From Acanthococcus lagerstroemiae (taxonomy: Eukaryota; Arthropoda; Insecta; Hemiptera; Eriococcidae), in NCBI GenBank assembly GCA_031841125.1, contig CM063114.1, positions 29,829,266 through 29,893,265 on the forward strand: 64,000 bases of DNA, in the 5' to 3' direction. Position numbers and translations under genes: made by a program. Shown here one piece after another: positions 36,809 through 47,931 of this stretch. Below the pieces are notes generated by a model, which saw only the letters and a list, made by a program, of their open reading frames with translations, did not search any database and had not been told where the DNA came from. How positions within the stretch are numbered: position 1 is the stretch's first letter; each line of letters begins with the position of its first letter.

Positions 36809-37030
36809 TATGGTCTCTAGTCCTGTCTGTAGGCAGACTGGATATAGATTCCATCTGGGTCCGGTGCTTTGTACAGCGAGAATGTGTTTACCGCCCAACA
36901 TTCCCTGACTGGTGTAACCACCTCCTTCGCCGTTTCCCAATCCGTTCCCGGCGCCGGCTGTGTGTTTTCTATGATTTCTGCTCCCGGAAAGTGCGTGTCA
37001 ATGAGGTGCTCAATTGCCTCTCTCAAAAAG
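36809..37030 (-). pseudogene. jockey/R1-like LINE reverse transcriptase, N-terminal fragment
   Basis: The minus strand reads LIDTHFPGAEI, then REC-WAVNTFSLYKAPDPDG and IYIQSAYR. The HFPG and F.P.KSPG.DGI patterns mark the linker and first block of jockey/R1-type LINE reverse transcriptases. Only about 70 codons are preserved, and no continuation is seen beyond 36809, where the sequence changes character. Confidence 0.7.
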
Positions 37031-37639
37031 CCTTTTACAACATCAATTTTAGGGGGAAATGTTATTTTTAAGGAGACACCGTATCAAAGTTAGTTTATTG
37101 GTTTCAGAATTTCCCGATGCGTACAGAAAACCTCAATAGACCAAAAAGGCTAGGCTATGATATTTAAAAAAAAACGGGAAAAAACGGGTTTTGCCTAAAA
37201 ATCTGGATCCAGGTTAATAATTATATTACAACTTTCCTTTCCTATTCGTTTCAATACTTCCTCATTCCTGATTTTTGCTTTGCGCTATCAATTTTTCCAA
37301 TTCTGTATTTCTCCTCAGTATGTTTCCTTTTCAAAAAAGAAGAAAAAAAAGCTTTCCTAGCTTGTTCTATTCTGCTCTTTAGTTCGATTTTATTTCTTCC
37401 ATCTTGCGTTATCAAACTCAGTATTTAAATTCCTTAACCTCTTTTTTTACTGTTTAACATTAAAAAAACGAAGGAAGAAATAAGTAGGTACAGGTTTACA
37501 ATGAACCACCCATCTTATAGATTCAAATAACTAAGAAATATATGACAGAGAAGCAAGTAATAATTTAATAACAGATTATTGTAAAGAACAATAATAATGG
37601 TAGTATAGACAACGAACAACTAAATAAATCGAACCTAGT
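37031..37639. other. unassigned AT-rich sequence, no gene seen
   Basis: A/T-rich with several A-runs. No coding or repeat family recognised. Confidence 0.5.
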
Positions 37640-37775
37640 AACAAACACAAGAGATCATGTACCACCATTTCTAAAACACGAAATCCAGGCAATGCAGGCT
37701 ATAGTAAAAACCAATTAAAATGTAATAAAAGTCCAGGACACGATAAATTTTAAAACAAGCAGCTAGCTGCTGGAA
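37640..37775 (+). pseudogene. short LINE reverse transcriptase relic
   Basis: VPPFLKHEIQAMQAIVKTN followed, after a one-base shift, by KSPGHDK. This resembles the opening block of LINE reverse transcriptases (PPILxxEV..AIxxLKxNKSPGPD). Too short to classify. Confidence 0.45.
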
Positions 37776-37819
37776 GAGGGTCGGCTCTCGACTGAAAAAT
37801 TGGACGCTGTTAAGCGTAA

Positions 37820-38007
37820 TGGTGGATTTACATTCAAGTTGGGCGACCCTCCTCAAACCAACATTTGTCGGTTCGGGGAAAAGTGGTCCGCGACATGTCT
37901 GTAATAGGTCTGCAACGAAGTTGGAAAGGAATGTAAATCCGTAGTTGTCACCGACATTATTTAAAATTTGTTCGCGACATGTCACCGACTCGAATGCGAA
38001 TCCACCA
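37820..38007. mobile_element. 188-bp PIF/Harbinger (Tourist-like) MITE
   Basis: The ends are TGGTGGATTTACATTCAAGT and, reverse-complemented, TGGTGGATTCGCATTCGAGT, matching at 17 of 20 positions. TAA flanks both sides (37817-37819 and 38008-38010). A three-base TWA duplication is the hallmark of PIF/Harbinger elements. Its flanks rejoin to a 27-base sequence that exists without the insert, in inverted orientation, at 38237-38263. Confidence 0.8.
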
Positions 38008-38236
38008 TAACAGAACCATCCGGCCATTTGTTGACAACATGAGTTATTATAGTATATTAGTATTGTTGGAAAGAGTGTAAAAAGTAGAATTTTTCAAAAT
38101 GGAGCCCCCGATTCAAAATATGTACTCACATTGAAAAAAGCTTATCAGTAAACGCTATATGTAACATAGTTTCTACATGGTTCTTGATTTTGAACTTCGA
38201 ATCACGTATTCTCTAAGAACAAATTTTGTTGGTTGA

Positions 38237-38263
38237 TTCTGTTACACTTAACAGCATCCAATT
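38237..38263 (-). repeat. inverted empty-site relative of the MITE insertion point
   Basis: TTCTGTTACACTTAACAGC and the following bases equal the reverse complement of the sequence left by removing 37820-38010, with two mismatches and a single TTA/TAA. The two flanks may be terminal inverted repeats of an older element of about 470 bp (37798-38263) into which the MITE jumped. Confidence 0.7.
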
Positions 38264-39075
38264 AGAGACTAGCCTATCTTACCTATCTCTTATTGGCGGT
38301 CGCTGGAAAAGATACCAGGAAAAAGACCCATTGGTAATCATGTTTAAGGCCTTTTATTCCCGAACATAAAAGCTGATAGGTGAAAGGTAATTGGGATGAC
38401 ACTACACATACACTAACAGACATGGCAACTTTAAAAGGCTTCAAACTGCAAAGCTGCAGACGATTTCATCTGATTTCTAATTTCTGAAGAGCAATTGATC
38501 AACAGATAAAACAACCAACACTACTCCTAGCCGACCCTAAAAACATCAAATGATTAGCGAAGATTTACCTACTTCTAAGGGAATGAAAACAATGTAATAT
38601 TCACGCTAGTAGATTCTCTGTTTGCATGGTACTAATTACGCATAGGACATACATACGTCCTATGACTGATTCGTCTGAATAATGTTACACGCTTATAGGT
38701 TCATAGGATGCAAAGACATCGGTACAAACAATGTTCACTTCAACATATTGATTTACTGATAACGTCTTTACATGCTACATCAATAATTGTTCGCTTCTCG
38801 CTACTAACTGGTAACTGGCTATGAACATAGAACTTCGACCATATCACTGTATGCTCGAAGGATAATACTAAACACCATTGAACACTAGAACACTACTAGT
38901 TGCTGACAATTCTCGCATCTCGCTCCTTATCATAGACAAGCATAATATCTTTTACCTCTTCTAAATCCCCTTCCTTGTAAAGTAAAATCCAAAATATAAA
39001 ACGTTTGTCATAATTCTCGGAAATTATATAACGCGAATTTCGAAAAAATTATCACACATTTCCATGAAAATGAAC
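38264..39075. other. unassigned sequence, no gene seen
   Basis: A possible LINE C-terminal trace near 38330-38440 is too decayed to call. Otherwise AT-rich and featureless. Confidence 0.4.
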
Positions 39076-39083
39076 TGATATAC

Positions 39084-39500
39084 TAGTGATGGGCGAAAAG
39101 TACTCAACGAATACCGAATCGTTACTTGCTGTTATCCGAAGTAACGAGTATTCGTTCAGAAAAAGATTCGTTACTTAGGATTCGATTACTTTATTATTTT
39201 CAAGTCCAGAGCCAGACCAACAGTCGGTATTCGGTACTCGGTAGTTCCATACTCGATTGTAAATATCCTAACTTATAAGCTTGTATTATAATATTGTTAG
39301 CCTTTTATTACAATATTGTGAGCCTATATCCGACAAGTCTACAACAAGTATATGCTTCTATCAAAATAATTTCGAATTTGATTTATTTTCAGGTACCTTT
39401 TATGGTAAGTAATCAAGTAACGAATATAAAGCAACGATTACTTTTCGGTAGTAATCATTCGGTACCCGATATCTGAAAGTAACGAAATTTCCCATCACTA
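39084..39500. mobile_element. 417-bp hAT-type MITE
   Basis: It starts TAGTGATGGGCGAAAAGTAC and ends TTTCCCATCACTA, giving terminal inverted repeats of the TAGTGATGGG type used by hAT elements. The eight bases outside are TGATATAC (39076-39083) and TGGTATAC (39501-39508), an 8-bp target duplication with one mismatch. Internal GTAACGA and TATTCG words are arranged in inverted orientation. No transposase is encoded. Confidence 0.85.
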
Positions 39501-39508
39501 TGGTATAC

Positions 39509-40185
39509 TGATAACAGTTAAACAGAAAGTAAACAGGGCCCAATTATGTCTATTTTAGAAGATCAAGATCAAGAAGCATACTGGAACAGAAAAAAAGCAA
39601 TTGCAATAATAGGCTCGGCTACTAGTAGCTGACCCTAATAATATTCTTTTATCTTTGGAACCTAAGTCGAAAATTAGTTTTTACGAGCATGTATACTGCC
39701 TGTATGGTTATGTGTTCTGCTCGATCATCAGATAGGGATTTGAGTAATATGCCATGGATGAAAGCTTTTTAGGAAGCATTGCTTCGCATGCTGTGTATTT
39801 TAGTGGGAGACAAAATGGGTTCTGCTTTCTGTCACCCCTTCCCCGTCATTCTTTGGTATTTGCCGTAACCAGTTCCCCATACGAAGACACTTGCGGTATA
39901 CGCGGCGACTTAGGATTCAATATGATTGTTCAACCTTCGAATTATTGTTAGGCTTATATTTCAAAAATTAGGAAACAAAATGTTTCGATATTGTGCAAAC
40001 CGTAGTATCGAGGAATAGAATGCTTCTATTTGCCCCATTTCGATGTTCATAGCCTGGAGGATAATTTGTCGTGTGGTTTTGATTTCGATTGGAAATGGGG
40101 GTTAACATACAAAACGCGAATTACTGAACTGCTATCTCATAATTTTTTATTTCATTTTATTTTACAGCCGTTTAGTCCAAGTTGA
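39509..40185. other. unassigned sequence, no gene seen
   Basis: No recognised coding or repeat family. Confidence 0.4.
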
Positions 40186-40189
40186 TATC

Positions 40190-40410
40190 AGGGGAGAAAA
40201 AGTACCCCCTCCCTGACACCGTGACTAAGCCCAAAAGTTTGGGCATAGGCCTCTCCGCAAACTCTCCATTTTTGACGGTTGACGGTCACTCTCCTTTACC
40301 CGGTCCCCATTACCTTCACGAATTCGTCTCCCCATCTCGTCATTGGTCTGTCACGAGATCGTTTTCTCTCGAACGGCGTCCAAGCCTCTACTTTTCTTTC
40401 CCATCTAATC
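40190..40410 (-). pseudogene. RTE-like LINE C-terminus, inverted piece
   Basis: The minus strand reads RPMTRWGDEFVKVMGTG, then VNRQKWRVCGEAYAQTFG. This is the GRPxxRW...DRxxWRxxGEAxxQ tail of RTE-like LINEs. It lies head to head with the plus-strand piece that should precede it (40445-40720). Confidence 0.7.
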
Positions 40411-40444
40411 AATTTTTAAAGGAAAGTGTAACAACAAATTAAAG

Positions 40445-40720
40445 ACAAAAGTATGGGAAAGCAGCACGCGGCCGGTTCTCTCGTACGCCGCCCAGATCTG
40501 GGCCTCAACAAAAGGTGGTACGCAGAAGCTTCAAAGAACGCAGAGAGCTATGGAAAGGAGCATTTTTGGCATTATGAGGAAAGACAAAATCAGCAGCCAA
40601 ATTTCAAGGAAAAAATCTAGTATGACAGACATAGGATACTTTGTGAAGAAACTGAAATGGAAGTACGCGGGGCATATTTTAAGACAGGAGGAAGAGAGAT
40701 GGGAAAGCTATCTCACAATA
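40445..40720 (+). pseudogene. RTE-like LINE fragment, thumb region
   Basis: The plus strand reads AQIWASTKGGTQKLQRTQRA, then MERSIFGIMRKDKISS, and KLKWKYAGHILRQEEERWES. This is the QRxMERxxLG...KWxxAGHxxR stretch of RTE-like LINEs. The expected downstream part is present but inverted on the other side, as happens with twin priming or a later inversion. Confidence 0.75.
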
Positions 40721-40969
40721 TGTGTTGTAAATCATCCAACTTTTCTGATTATCTTTCTGTGAGGGGCAATGGTCCCCTTACCTTCCTGGAGAAACCGTAC
40801 CTGACATAAAGAAAAAAAAAACCAACGAACAAGTCAAGTAAATTTCTGAACGCCACATTTTCAAAGCCATTGGCTCTGTGGAACTTAAGCGAAGACGACC
40901 CATGTTCATGTAACAGTTTAGTTTTTCTGTAACCCAATGGACGCTATTTTACTGTTGAAGTTTAGCAGT

Positions 40970-41310
40970 CATTTCCCGAGACACCTTATATGTATACGGG
41001 GAACTGGCAAAACAGGAAAGTTACGCCATTTTATCGACATGATGTCGTTAACTGCGGCAACGTTGAAATGATTTTTATGTATTCCGAATACTCGCTCCTC
41101 TCTCGCAACGTGTACGTTAAAGAATTTCCTTTTCGAGATAAGGAAAATGTAAAAGGTCGCTCGTACTTTCCAGACGAAGAAAACCGCGCCGCAGTAAAGG
41201 AAGAATGTAAAAACAAACTCTCGAACACGGTGATAACACTTAAGGCAGCTACGAAAAGTCATAAAGAATCTTTCGATGCTCCCTCACGTTGTTCATTTTC
41301 CGTGTATTAA
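40970..41310 (+). other. unrecognised 106-codon ORF with an equally long antisense frame
   Basis: A plus-strand frame opens at an ATG and spans most of a CpG-richer block (40990-41310). The minus strand is open over 40969-41262 as well. Neither matches a family I know. No splice context or promoter supports it. It could be unique host sequence. Confidence 0.2.
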
Positions 41311-44224
41311 AGATATTATATAGAAAAAAGGCTGATCGTTTTCCCGCCAGCGTCTAAAACGAAGAACAAAACAATAACAAACGTCGGCTGCATAAATAAC
41401 CAGAAACGACTCATATCCTCGCGATTATGCCAAATATCGTGTATTCAGCCCTCAGCGAGAGTATTAAAAAAAAAAAATTGCAATAAAAAGTTTTCCTATT
41501 ACAGGGGAATTCAAAAAGAATACATTAATAAGGGTTGAAATTCGCTGAAACAAACATTTTTAGGAGAGGGAGATGAGTTTGGCTCGTATTATTTGTAGAC
41601 CATAAAGCTTAAGCTAGATACAATTTTACTTTTTTGCTTAATTCTTTTTTCTTTCTTCGCATCAGAGTATACTGTGGGCGTATTTTCAATGTAACGATGG
41701 ATTGTCGTCGGTTCGGTGTTTCTTCCCAGCACCATTTTCGAAATTCTGATGAAACCCAACTAGTGTGATATTCGCTCAGTGGGCTCTGTGTTGAGTTAGC
41801 GTGAACGCGACATTATTGGATAGTGATAGTGAATCTGATAGTGATAGTCATCAGAGTTTCGGAACGGAAAGAACTCAGTTTATTTCGGCATGATGACGAA
41901 AGTGGTAAGGAAGGGGAATTTATAAACATATCGGTGATTCTGTAATTGCTAGGAGCTTCCATTCCGTTCTAGAACTTCGATGACAGTCCTTCACTGTTCA
42001 GAACGGGTACGAACATAAAGCTACGTTCACACTGACCTGTCGGAGACCAAACTGCATAAACCGATCTCCTGTACCGAATGGCCAAATGACCTGATTACTA
42101 TAAGTGAAAATACGCCATTTCATACGTTGAATTTGATGGAGAAAGGAAAACAATGGAAGACTCATTACTTATACCAAGTTCGACTTTCTAGCCAAAAATC
42201 CCAAGTCTGGGTATAAGTTCAAACGCATTAAAGTTGTTATTTACGACTCTTTAAGAATCTGCGGTGTTTGCTCACACGCATTAAGACTGAGTGCGAATGT
42301 ACACCAGATAATATAAACCATACATTCAGCATTTAAGAAGTGGGAGAATTTCCCTCCAGAATACTGGCATTGTGCGGCCCGTTTTTCAAGCTTTTGATTT
42401 TTTAGTTCGTGTATTTACATTTTGACTAGGACAGATCTGACCACACAAGGAGTACAAGGAACCACTGCCTCTCCCAGAATAGAAAATTCGAATTGAAAAC
42501 ACTTCCGAATGACCAGCGAGAAAGTCTTACTGAGTTTCAAGCAAGCTAGCCGGAGTTTTCTTGAAGAGTTTATAAGTATTTGAGTAGTCTTATACTGTTT
42601 CAGTATGTCTGTAGAGCCTTAAACAAGTCTTGGAAAGTCTTAAAGAGCCTTGATAAGTCCTAAAAATACTTGACCATGTCCTGAAGATTCATAAATTATT
42701 TTAAACAAGCACTGAGAAGAGTCTTCCATAGACCGAGAGAAAAGTTCGAATGGTATTATAACGAATGCTTGAAATTTCCCAGAAATAATCACCCAGTTGA
42801 GAATTTAGAAAAGTGAAAACCGTACATTTTGGGAAGTATTTGATTTTTATGAATACGAAAATGGCCAGTAGTGACAATCGTTCGGGACTCTTAGAAGTTC
42901 TTCTTCCTCAACCGGATACTGCTATCACTTTTCTAGGGAATTAACTTGGGATCCTGCATTTCTGTGAACAATCAGAAAAAGCTGTTCATTTCGATTTGTG
43001 CGAATTTGGAAAATAGAATCTACTAAGGACAGACCATCAACTCGAGAGGGCAATGTCCTCATTTTCTTCTTCCCTCCCAGAATTGCTTTGTGGATCTGCC
43101 GTAAGAACTGAATCGTGCAAGTCACTACGCGATCTAATCACTCCAGACATAACTTATTGACCGTATAAATAATAAAAGACCCGAAATTTCTGACATATTC
43201 GTCACGTATAAACCGAAGCATTACCTTTCCAATTCCTGCCAAATAACGAGCTATAAAATCTAGTCTAAGTCATTCGCGCGACTTATTAACGCTCATAAAT
43301 TACGTTGCCACGTTGATGGAAAACAGATTGACCTACGGACCCGTGTTTACTTATTTACTTTCTAGACGGGGAAATCTCTTCCTAATCTCATTAAGCTGGT
43401 AATTTGCAGCGTCCCTTAACTTGGAAAATGTTATATTAGATCGTGCATCGCGCGTTTCACCTAACGCGGTGCTTTGTGCTCGACCAGCGTATCAGACCAA
43501 AGTCAAAAAATCATACACTTCGCTGGTAGATGAGTGAATTTGCATGTAGTCTGAATGCCCATTCTAAATTAGCCTTACCTCGATTTCATATCTTCGGGCT
43601 TGCTCAGGAGATAATTTGAAATCGAATTTAGTTTGTGAGAATGAAAGCTGCCGCTTGGCTGGGAAGCGGCTGGCCGACACAGGCAACTAAATGCGAAAAG
43701 GACAGCACTCAAAGATGAGAAATTCTCGTAGTTTGCTTCCTCCTTTGCCGATATAAACTCATAGGGTATTTTGCGCCAACCTCTGTATTTGGTTAAAAAC
43801 TTGCCTCTAGTGCTCGTCCTTTACTTTTTTTTAATCACGCCTAAAAAATGTTCCCACCTCACACCATGTAAAAGAAAAAGGGGGAAAAAAGGGAAATAGT
43901 ATCTAAATTTTAAAAATGATTTCTTAATTGAATGAATAACGTTAGAAAAATGAACTTAAAAACAAATTACAACATAAAACGGCATTTTATGATCTTTTAT
44001 GAACCAAAGCTAAATTTTACGGGCCCTTGGAAAAAATCTGGGCCCGTTGCAAATCCACTTTTTGCTCCCCCCCCCCTCCCTCAGGCCGTCATTGTAAGGC
44101 GCGAGTTATTACTTCGAAGGTTATTTGGCAAACCTACTCCGAGGCAACGTCTATGAAACAATTCGTTTGAATGATAATCCCGCGAATAAAAGAAGTGCTT
44201 TTCTGCAAAGTGGTCAAATGATAA
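41311..44224. other. unassigned sequence, no gene seen
   Basis: 2.9 kb with no recognisable gene. 42570-42690 holds degenerate GTCTTGAAAGTCTTA-like words akin to 27690-27770. A poly-A run lies at about 41467-41477 and a C-run at about 44068. Confidence 0.5.
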
Positions 44225-44745
44225 ATGTGACTTAGTCTGCCTAAAAAAGAAAGAAAGAAAGAAAGAAAGAAGGGAAGAATGAGTGGCTAGATGGACGGAC
44301 GAATGAATGAATAAAGAAACACACGTGAATGAATGGAATGAGTAAACGAATGAACGCGAGTGGACAATGGACAAACAGATGAGTAACGGGCAGAGCGAAC
44401 AAAAAACAAGAATGGATAAATAAACCACGAACAACTGAACGTGACAGGCATATCAATAAACAAACATGGACAATGAACATGAAGGGAATAACTAGTGGGC
44501 AAAGATAACTGATGAACAAATCGAATGAACATGAATGAACGAATGATTCAACAAAAACATGTACCGACTAACAAACACTAATAACTGGATGAACTGATAA
44601 ACACGCTGAACAGTTGAATGGATGAATAAATGGACATGGGCGGTTGAGTGAATGGGCAAACGAACAAAGGATGGATTCGCGGACTGAGCTACTGAACATG
44701 GATGCATAATCTAACATAAACGACCAAAAAGGGAACAACCGATAA
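44225..44745. repeat. degenerate tetranucleotide tract (GAAA, then GAAT/GAAC-type)
   Basis: Begins with (GAAA)n at about 44248-44270, then about 470 bp of AATG/AACG/AACA words in loose period-4 phase. Runs on the minus strand stay open as Ser/His/Phe-rich frames, which I take as artefacts of the period. Confidence 0.8.
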
Positions 44746-44768
44746 AGAATGGATGATATAGAATCGCG

Positions 44769-45462
44769 ATGGAACGCTATAACAAGCAGTACCATGCACT
44801 GATGCCCACACGAGAGGCTTGGGAAAAGCGGTGGCCAAGCATTCTAGGAAAAGAGGAGAATATGTGGTTTGCAGATGCCTCTAAGAATGACCAAGGTGTA
44901 GGAATCGGAACCACGAATGCAAAAGGCGCTAACAACTATTCAGTGGCACTGGGTATCCTCCAAGCAGAGGTAATGGCGATCACGGTGGCCATTGATAGAA
45001 GCCAGCAGAAGGGCCCTGTTAATAAGCAGATCTATATCTGTACAGACAGTCAATCGGCTATTAAGGCACTATCGTCACACCAAATTACATCCCTGGAGGT
45101 GGCGGAGTGTGTTGATAAATTATATACCCTTGCTCAGGAGAATCGTGTCACCATACCGTGGACACCTGGACACTGCGGCGTAAAAGGTAACATGATCGCT
45201 GGCAAGCTAGCGCAGAAGGACATAAAAAAGGAACTGGCAATACCCAGGCCGTGTCTTCCTGTAGCATACAGCGTCATAAAATCCAAAGTCAAGGCTTGGA
45301 TAAGTAAGCAGACGGAAATGTACCGGCGGTTGGCCAGTGGCATAAAGTCAGCTAAACACTGATAGGGGACGCCCCCGGTAAGTATGCCAAGTTCTTATTT
45401 GGGCTTGACAGGAACCATGCAAGGCTCATGGTCGGATTACTAACTGATGGTCATCAGCTCTC
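44769..45462 (+). pseudogene. jockey-like LINE RNase H domain and C-terminus
   Basis: A 197-codon frame reads MWFADASKNDQGVGIGTT (first catalytic Asp), LQAEVMAITVAI (Glu), ICTDSQSAIKALSS (Asp) and WTPGHCGVKGNMIAGKLAQ. That is the order of an RNase H type I domain as carried by jockey/R1/LOA LINEs, which degrade RNA in RNA-DNA hybrids. The last motif should be NExAD and has become NMIAG, so the fourth catalytic aspartate is missing. After the stop, frame-shifted coding continues (GLDRNHARLMVGLLTDGH), typical of the LINE tail. No reverse transcriptase is attached upstream. Confidence 0.8.
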
Positions 45463-45800
45463 CATTTCTCCCTGTCTTGTGCAAGTTCTTTCATTTCGTA
45501 ACAACATTTACATTTCACATCCTTGATTTTCTGCTGAACACACTGGAATCTTTTATCAACCTACCCAATTCTTTACTTCCACTCTTCCTTCTAGCAGCAG
45601 TGATATTATTCCTGGGTGCCTCAAATTTTATACCTATTACTTTATTTCTCCTTCTCTTCAGACAATTCCAAATATCCATTTTATCTCCTACTCTGTTACT
45701 TACGTCCTCATTTCTTACCTTATCAGTCCATTTGATGCCAAGTATCCGCCTATAGCACCACATCTCAAAAGCATCGATCCTTCTATTCAAGTTTCACATC
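45463..45800 (-). pseudogene. RTE-like LINE, 3' part (host of the LTR insertion)
   Basis: The minus strand reads MNRRIDAFEMWCYRRILGIK, then WTDKVRNEDVSNRV, the typical RxxAFExWCYRRMLxIxWxDxxxN block after the LINE thumb. It is cut at 45800 by the LTR retrotransposon and resumes at 56156. Direct CATC copies on each side mark the break. Confidence 0.85.
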
Positions 45801-46692
45801 TGTGGCAGGTAAAACGCGATAACTGCAGTTCGAACTAAATTGATTATGTAGGAACGCACCGAGCTACTTTCCCTTTACCCTTCTCATTCCGTATGCAGGT
45901 GAGAATCTGCATACGGAGTGACGTTTTCCTTTTTCTTTCTCCTTTCCCTCCTTCTACCTGTTTTCCTGATAATTTTAGTTGTGTCATGTAATCCGCAAAA
46001 TGTTTTTTCGGTTATACTTCAATTTTCCTGCTCCATTGAGCTCGGTGCCGTTTTGCACATTTTTGCACTTTTTTTTTTACTTTTTCCGGGACGCCTTTGC
46101 GGTTTTTTTCGATTTTTTTTTCTTTTAATCTTTTTTGAAACCTTTTTCGGACTGTCGTTTTCGCGGGTCCAGGAACTTTCCGCCACCGGAAGTCTTATTA
46201 TTTTCAGTTTTTCTTTTCCTCCGCTTTTCGGAGTGTTATGTTTTAGTGTCCGCCACCCGCCATGTGGTTTCTTTCATTCGCGGAGCATCCAGTTTTGTTT
46301 ATCCTTTTTCTTTAATGGAATAAAATGTTGTGTATAATGTTGTAAGGTCTTTTTGTGAGGGGAGGATTTGGGCAATTTGCTGGAGAATGTGAGAATGTGA
46401 GTTTTTAACTTCTCTTTACTGCTTTCATTCCGGAACTTGAAACGACTTAACATGTGATCTGGGTAATTACCTTCCTTTCCCTGGCAATACCACGCCTGAG
46501 AGGTCTCTTGTGAGCTAGTCGGGATGCTTCCTCAGGCTTTCTGGGCTTTTCTTGGTCGGCCACTTGCGCCGATTTTTCGTTCTGAGCACATCCCCTGGTC
46601 GTAAGGCAGGAAGGTGCGACTGGAGACAAATGTCGGCATTTCTTTGTGGACACCCTGTTTTTTTTTGGGGTCGTTCATGAAAAAATGCCACA
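45801..46692 (+). repeat. 5' LTR, 892 bp
   Basis: Starts TGTGGCAGGTAAAACGCG and ends GAAAAAATGCCACA. It holds an AATAAA signal at 46319-46324. A hairpin at 45888-45917 has an 11-bp perfect stem (TCCGTATGCAG) with the loop GTGAGAAT, which also forms a CAG/GTGAGA splice-donor-like site. Much of the middle is T-rich. Confidence 0.97.
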
Positions 46693-46699
46693 GCTTAAT

Positions 46700-46717
46700 T
46701 GGCGCCCAACGTGGGGC
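46700..46717 (+). promoter_or_regulatory. primer-binding site complementary to tRNA-Lys 3' end
   Basis: TGGCGCCCAACGTGGGGC, seven bases after the 5' LTR. This 18-mer is complementary to the 3' end of a tRNA-Lys of the CUU type, known as the primer in several retroelements. Confidence 0.88.
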
Positions 46718-47931
46718 GAGATTTGAATACCAAGTCTCCCAGGGTATTTCAAAATTACTTCTAAATTTTTCGTTACCCAAGAATCATGTTAACGCCTTTC
46801 AAGTTCCAACGAGTTCGTGGTTATCTGTAACGTAACGTCTTGCGCCGCATTATCCGAACTCGTAGAACGCTAAATTTCCCATCTTTCGGTTATTATTTCG
46901 ATCTCTTTTTCTGTATTTTCGAGTAAAAATGCAGTGGCGCCCTTCTTTTTCTTCTTTTCTTTTAGTTTTACGGCATCGGTAATCAAAATCCTAAATTCGG
47001 TGCACGCGGCCACATTTTCGGCCTTTTCGTTTTGTTTTCGTTTTCGGCCGACGTCACCAGTTGTCTAACCGCCGATGTCCGTCAGTGTTTTAGGTCCTTT
47101 TTCTCGTGTTACCAACTTGACTACGTCACTATGCACGCGTTTTCCGCTCAGCCAATAAGCGTTGAGTTTTTGGCTCTGCGCACGCTGTCCCATTGCGACA
47201 GCGTGAAGCATTTCTTTCCTCCGCGGCGGCCGGGCGGATTACGCGTCGAACAGTACCTTATGTACTACTTTCTTTAAGCCGTTTCTCTTTACGCCTTTAC
47301 CGAACACGCCAGCCGCACCGGCGTGTTTCGATCGCAACCACCGGCGTTTGCCGTCTCCGCAACCGGTGGCCTTATCTATTTACACGAGTTTACTGTTTAC
47401 ATCTTGCATTATTTCGTTTTTTCGATGTACTCGTTCGTATATTCTTTTCCGTAATTTAACGTAATTGCTAATTACTGTTAATCGTTTCTTTCTCTTTGTT
47501 TTGTTTATTTTCTGTTTTTTCCCTTCGTTAATTTCTCTTCTCGTTTGTTTCGTCTTCCGCCGGCGATATTTCTTTTTTCTTTTTGGTTATCGCACGTGCG
47601 GTGTTATATTTCGTCTTCTAGGTGAGTCAAGTTGGTACACAGTTTTCGACTATTAGTTTTATTTTGTTTTTCGTGTTGCTTTCTCACAGTTTCCAGCCCT
47701 AAACCCATATTCTCCCCATTCTCTCATGATTGATAAATTTCACTGTAATTGCAAACGATCGTCTACCTTTTTATCACTTCATCAACCCAGGTCGTACCCA
47801 GTGCGAATCATTGTTTACGTTATTTTTCTTTTTCTTATTTTTCGTCTTTCTCTTATTTTTTTGCATTTTGTTATATTCCCCTCTAAGACTGTATAATAAA
47901 CGGATTCCTTTGAATTTCCTACAATTTCAAC
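46718..47931 (+). other. long 5' leader of the LTR retrotransposon
   Basis: 1.2 kb without a convincing coding frame. A strong splice-donor-like CTAG/GTGAGT lies at 47621/47622. A second donor-like GTAAGA overlaps the gag start codon (ATGG/GTAAGA at 47935/47936). Confidence 0.7.

Noticed and set aside
44241..44707. Ser/Phe-rich hydrophobic ORFs opposite the tetranucleotide tract
   Set aside because: Several overlapping frames stay open because of the period-4 low-complexity DNA. No protein family is recognisable.
44769..45362. RNase H ORF as a missing part of the adjacent LTR retrotransposon
   Set aside because: It lies outside the LTRs and beyond a separate minus-strand LINE piece. Its motifs and downstream tail are those of jockey-type LINEs.
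45918..46337. 139-codon hydrophobic ORF in the LTR (and its copy in the 3' LTR)
   Set aside because: Arises from T-rich LTR sequence, has no recognisable domain, and lies where LTR control signals are expected.
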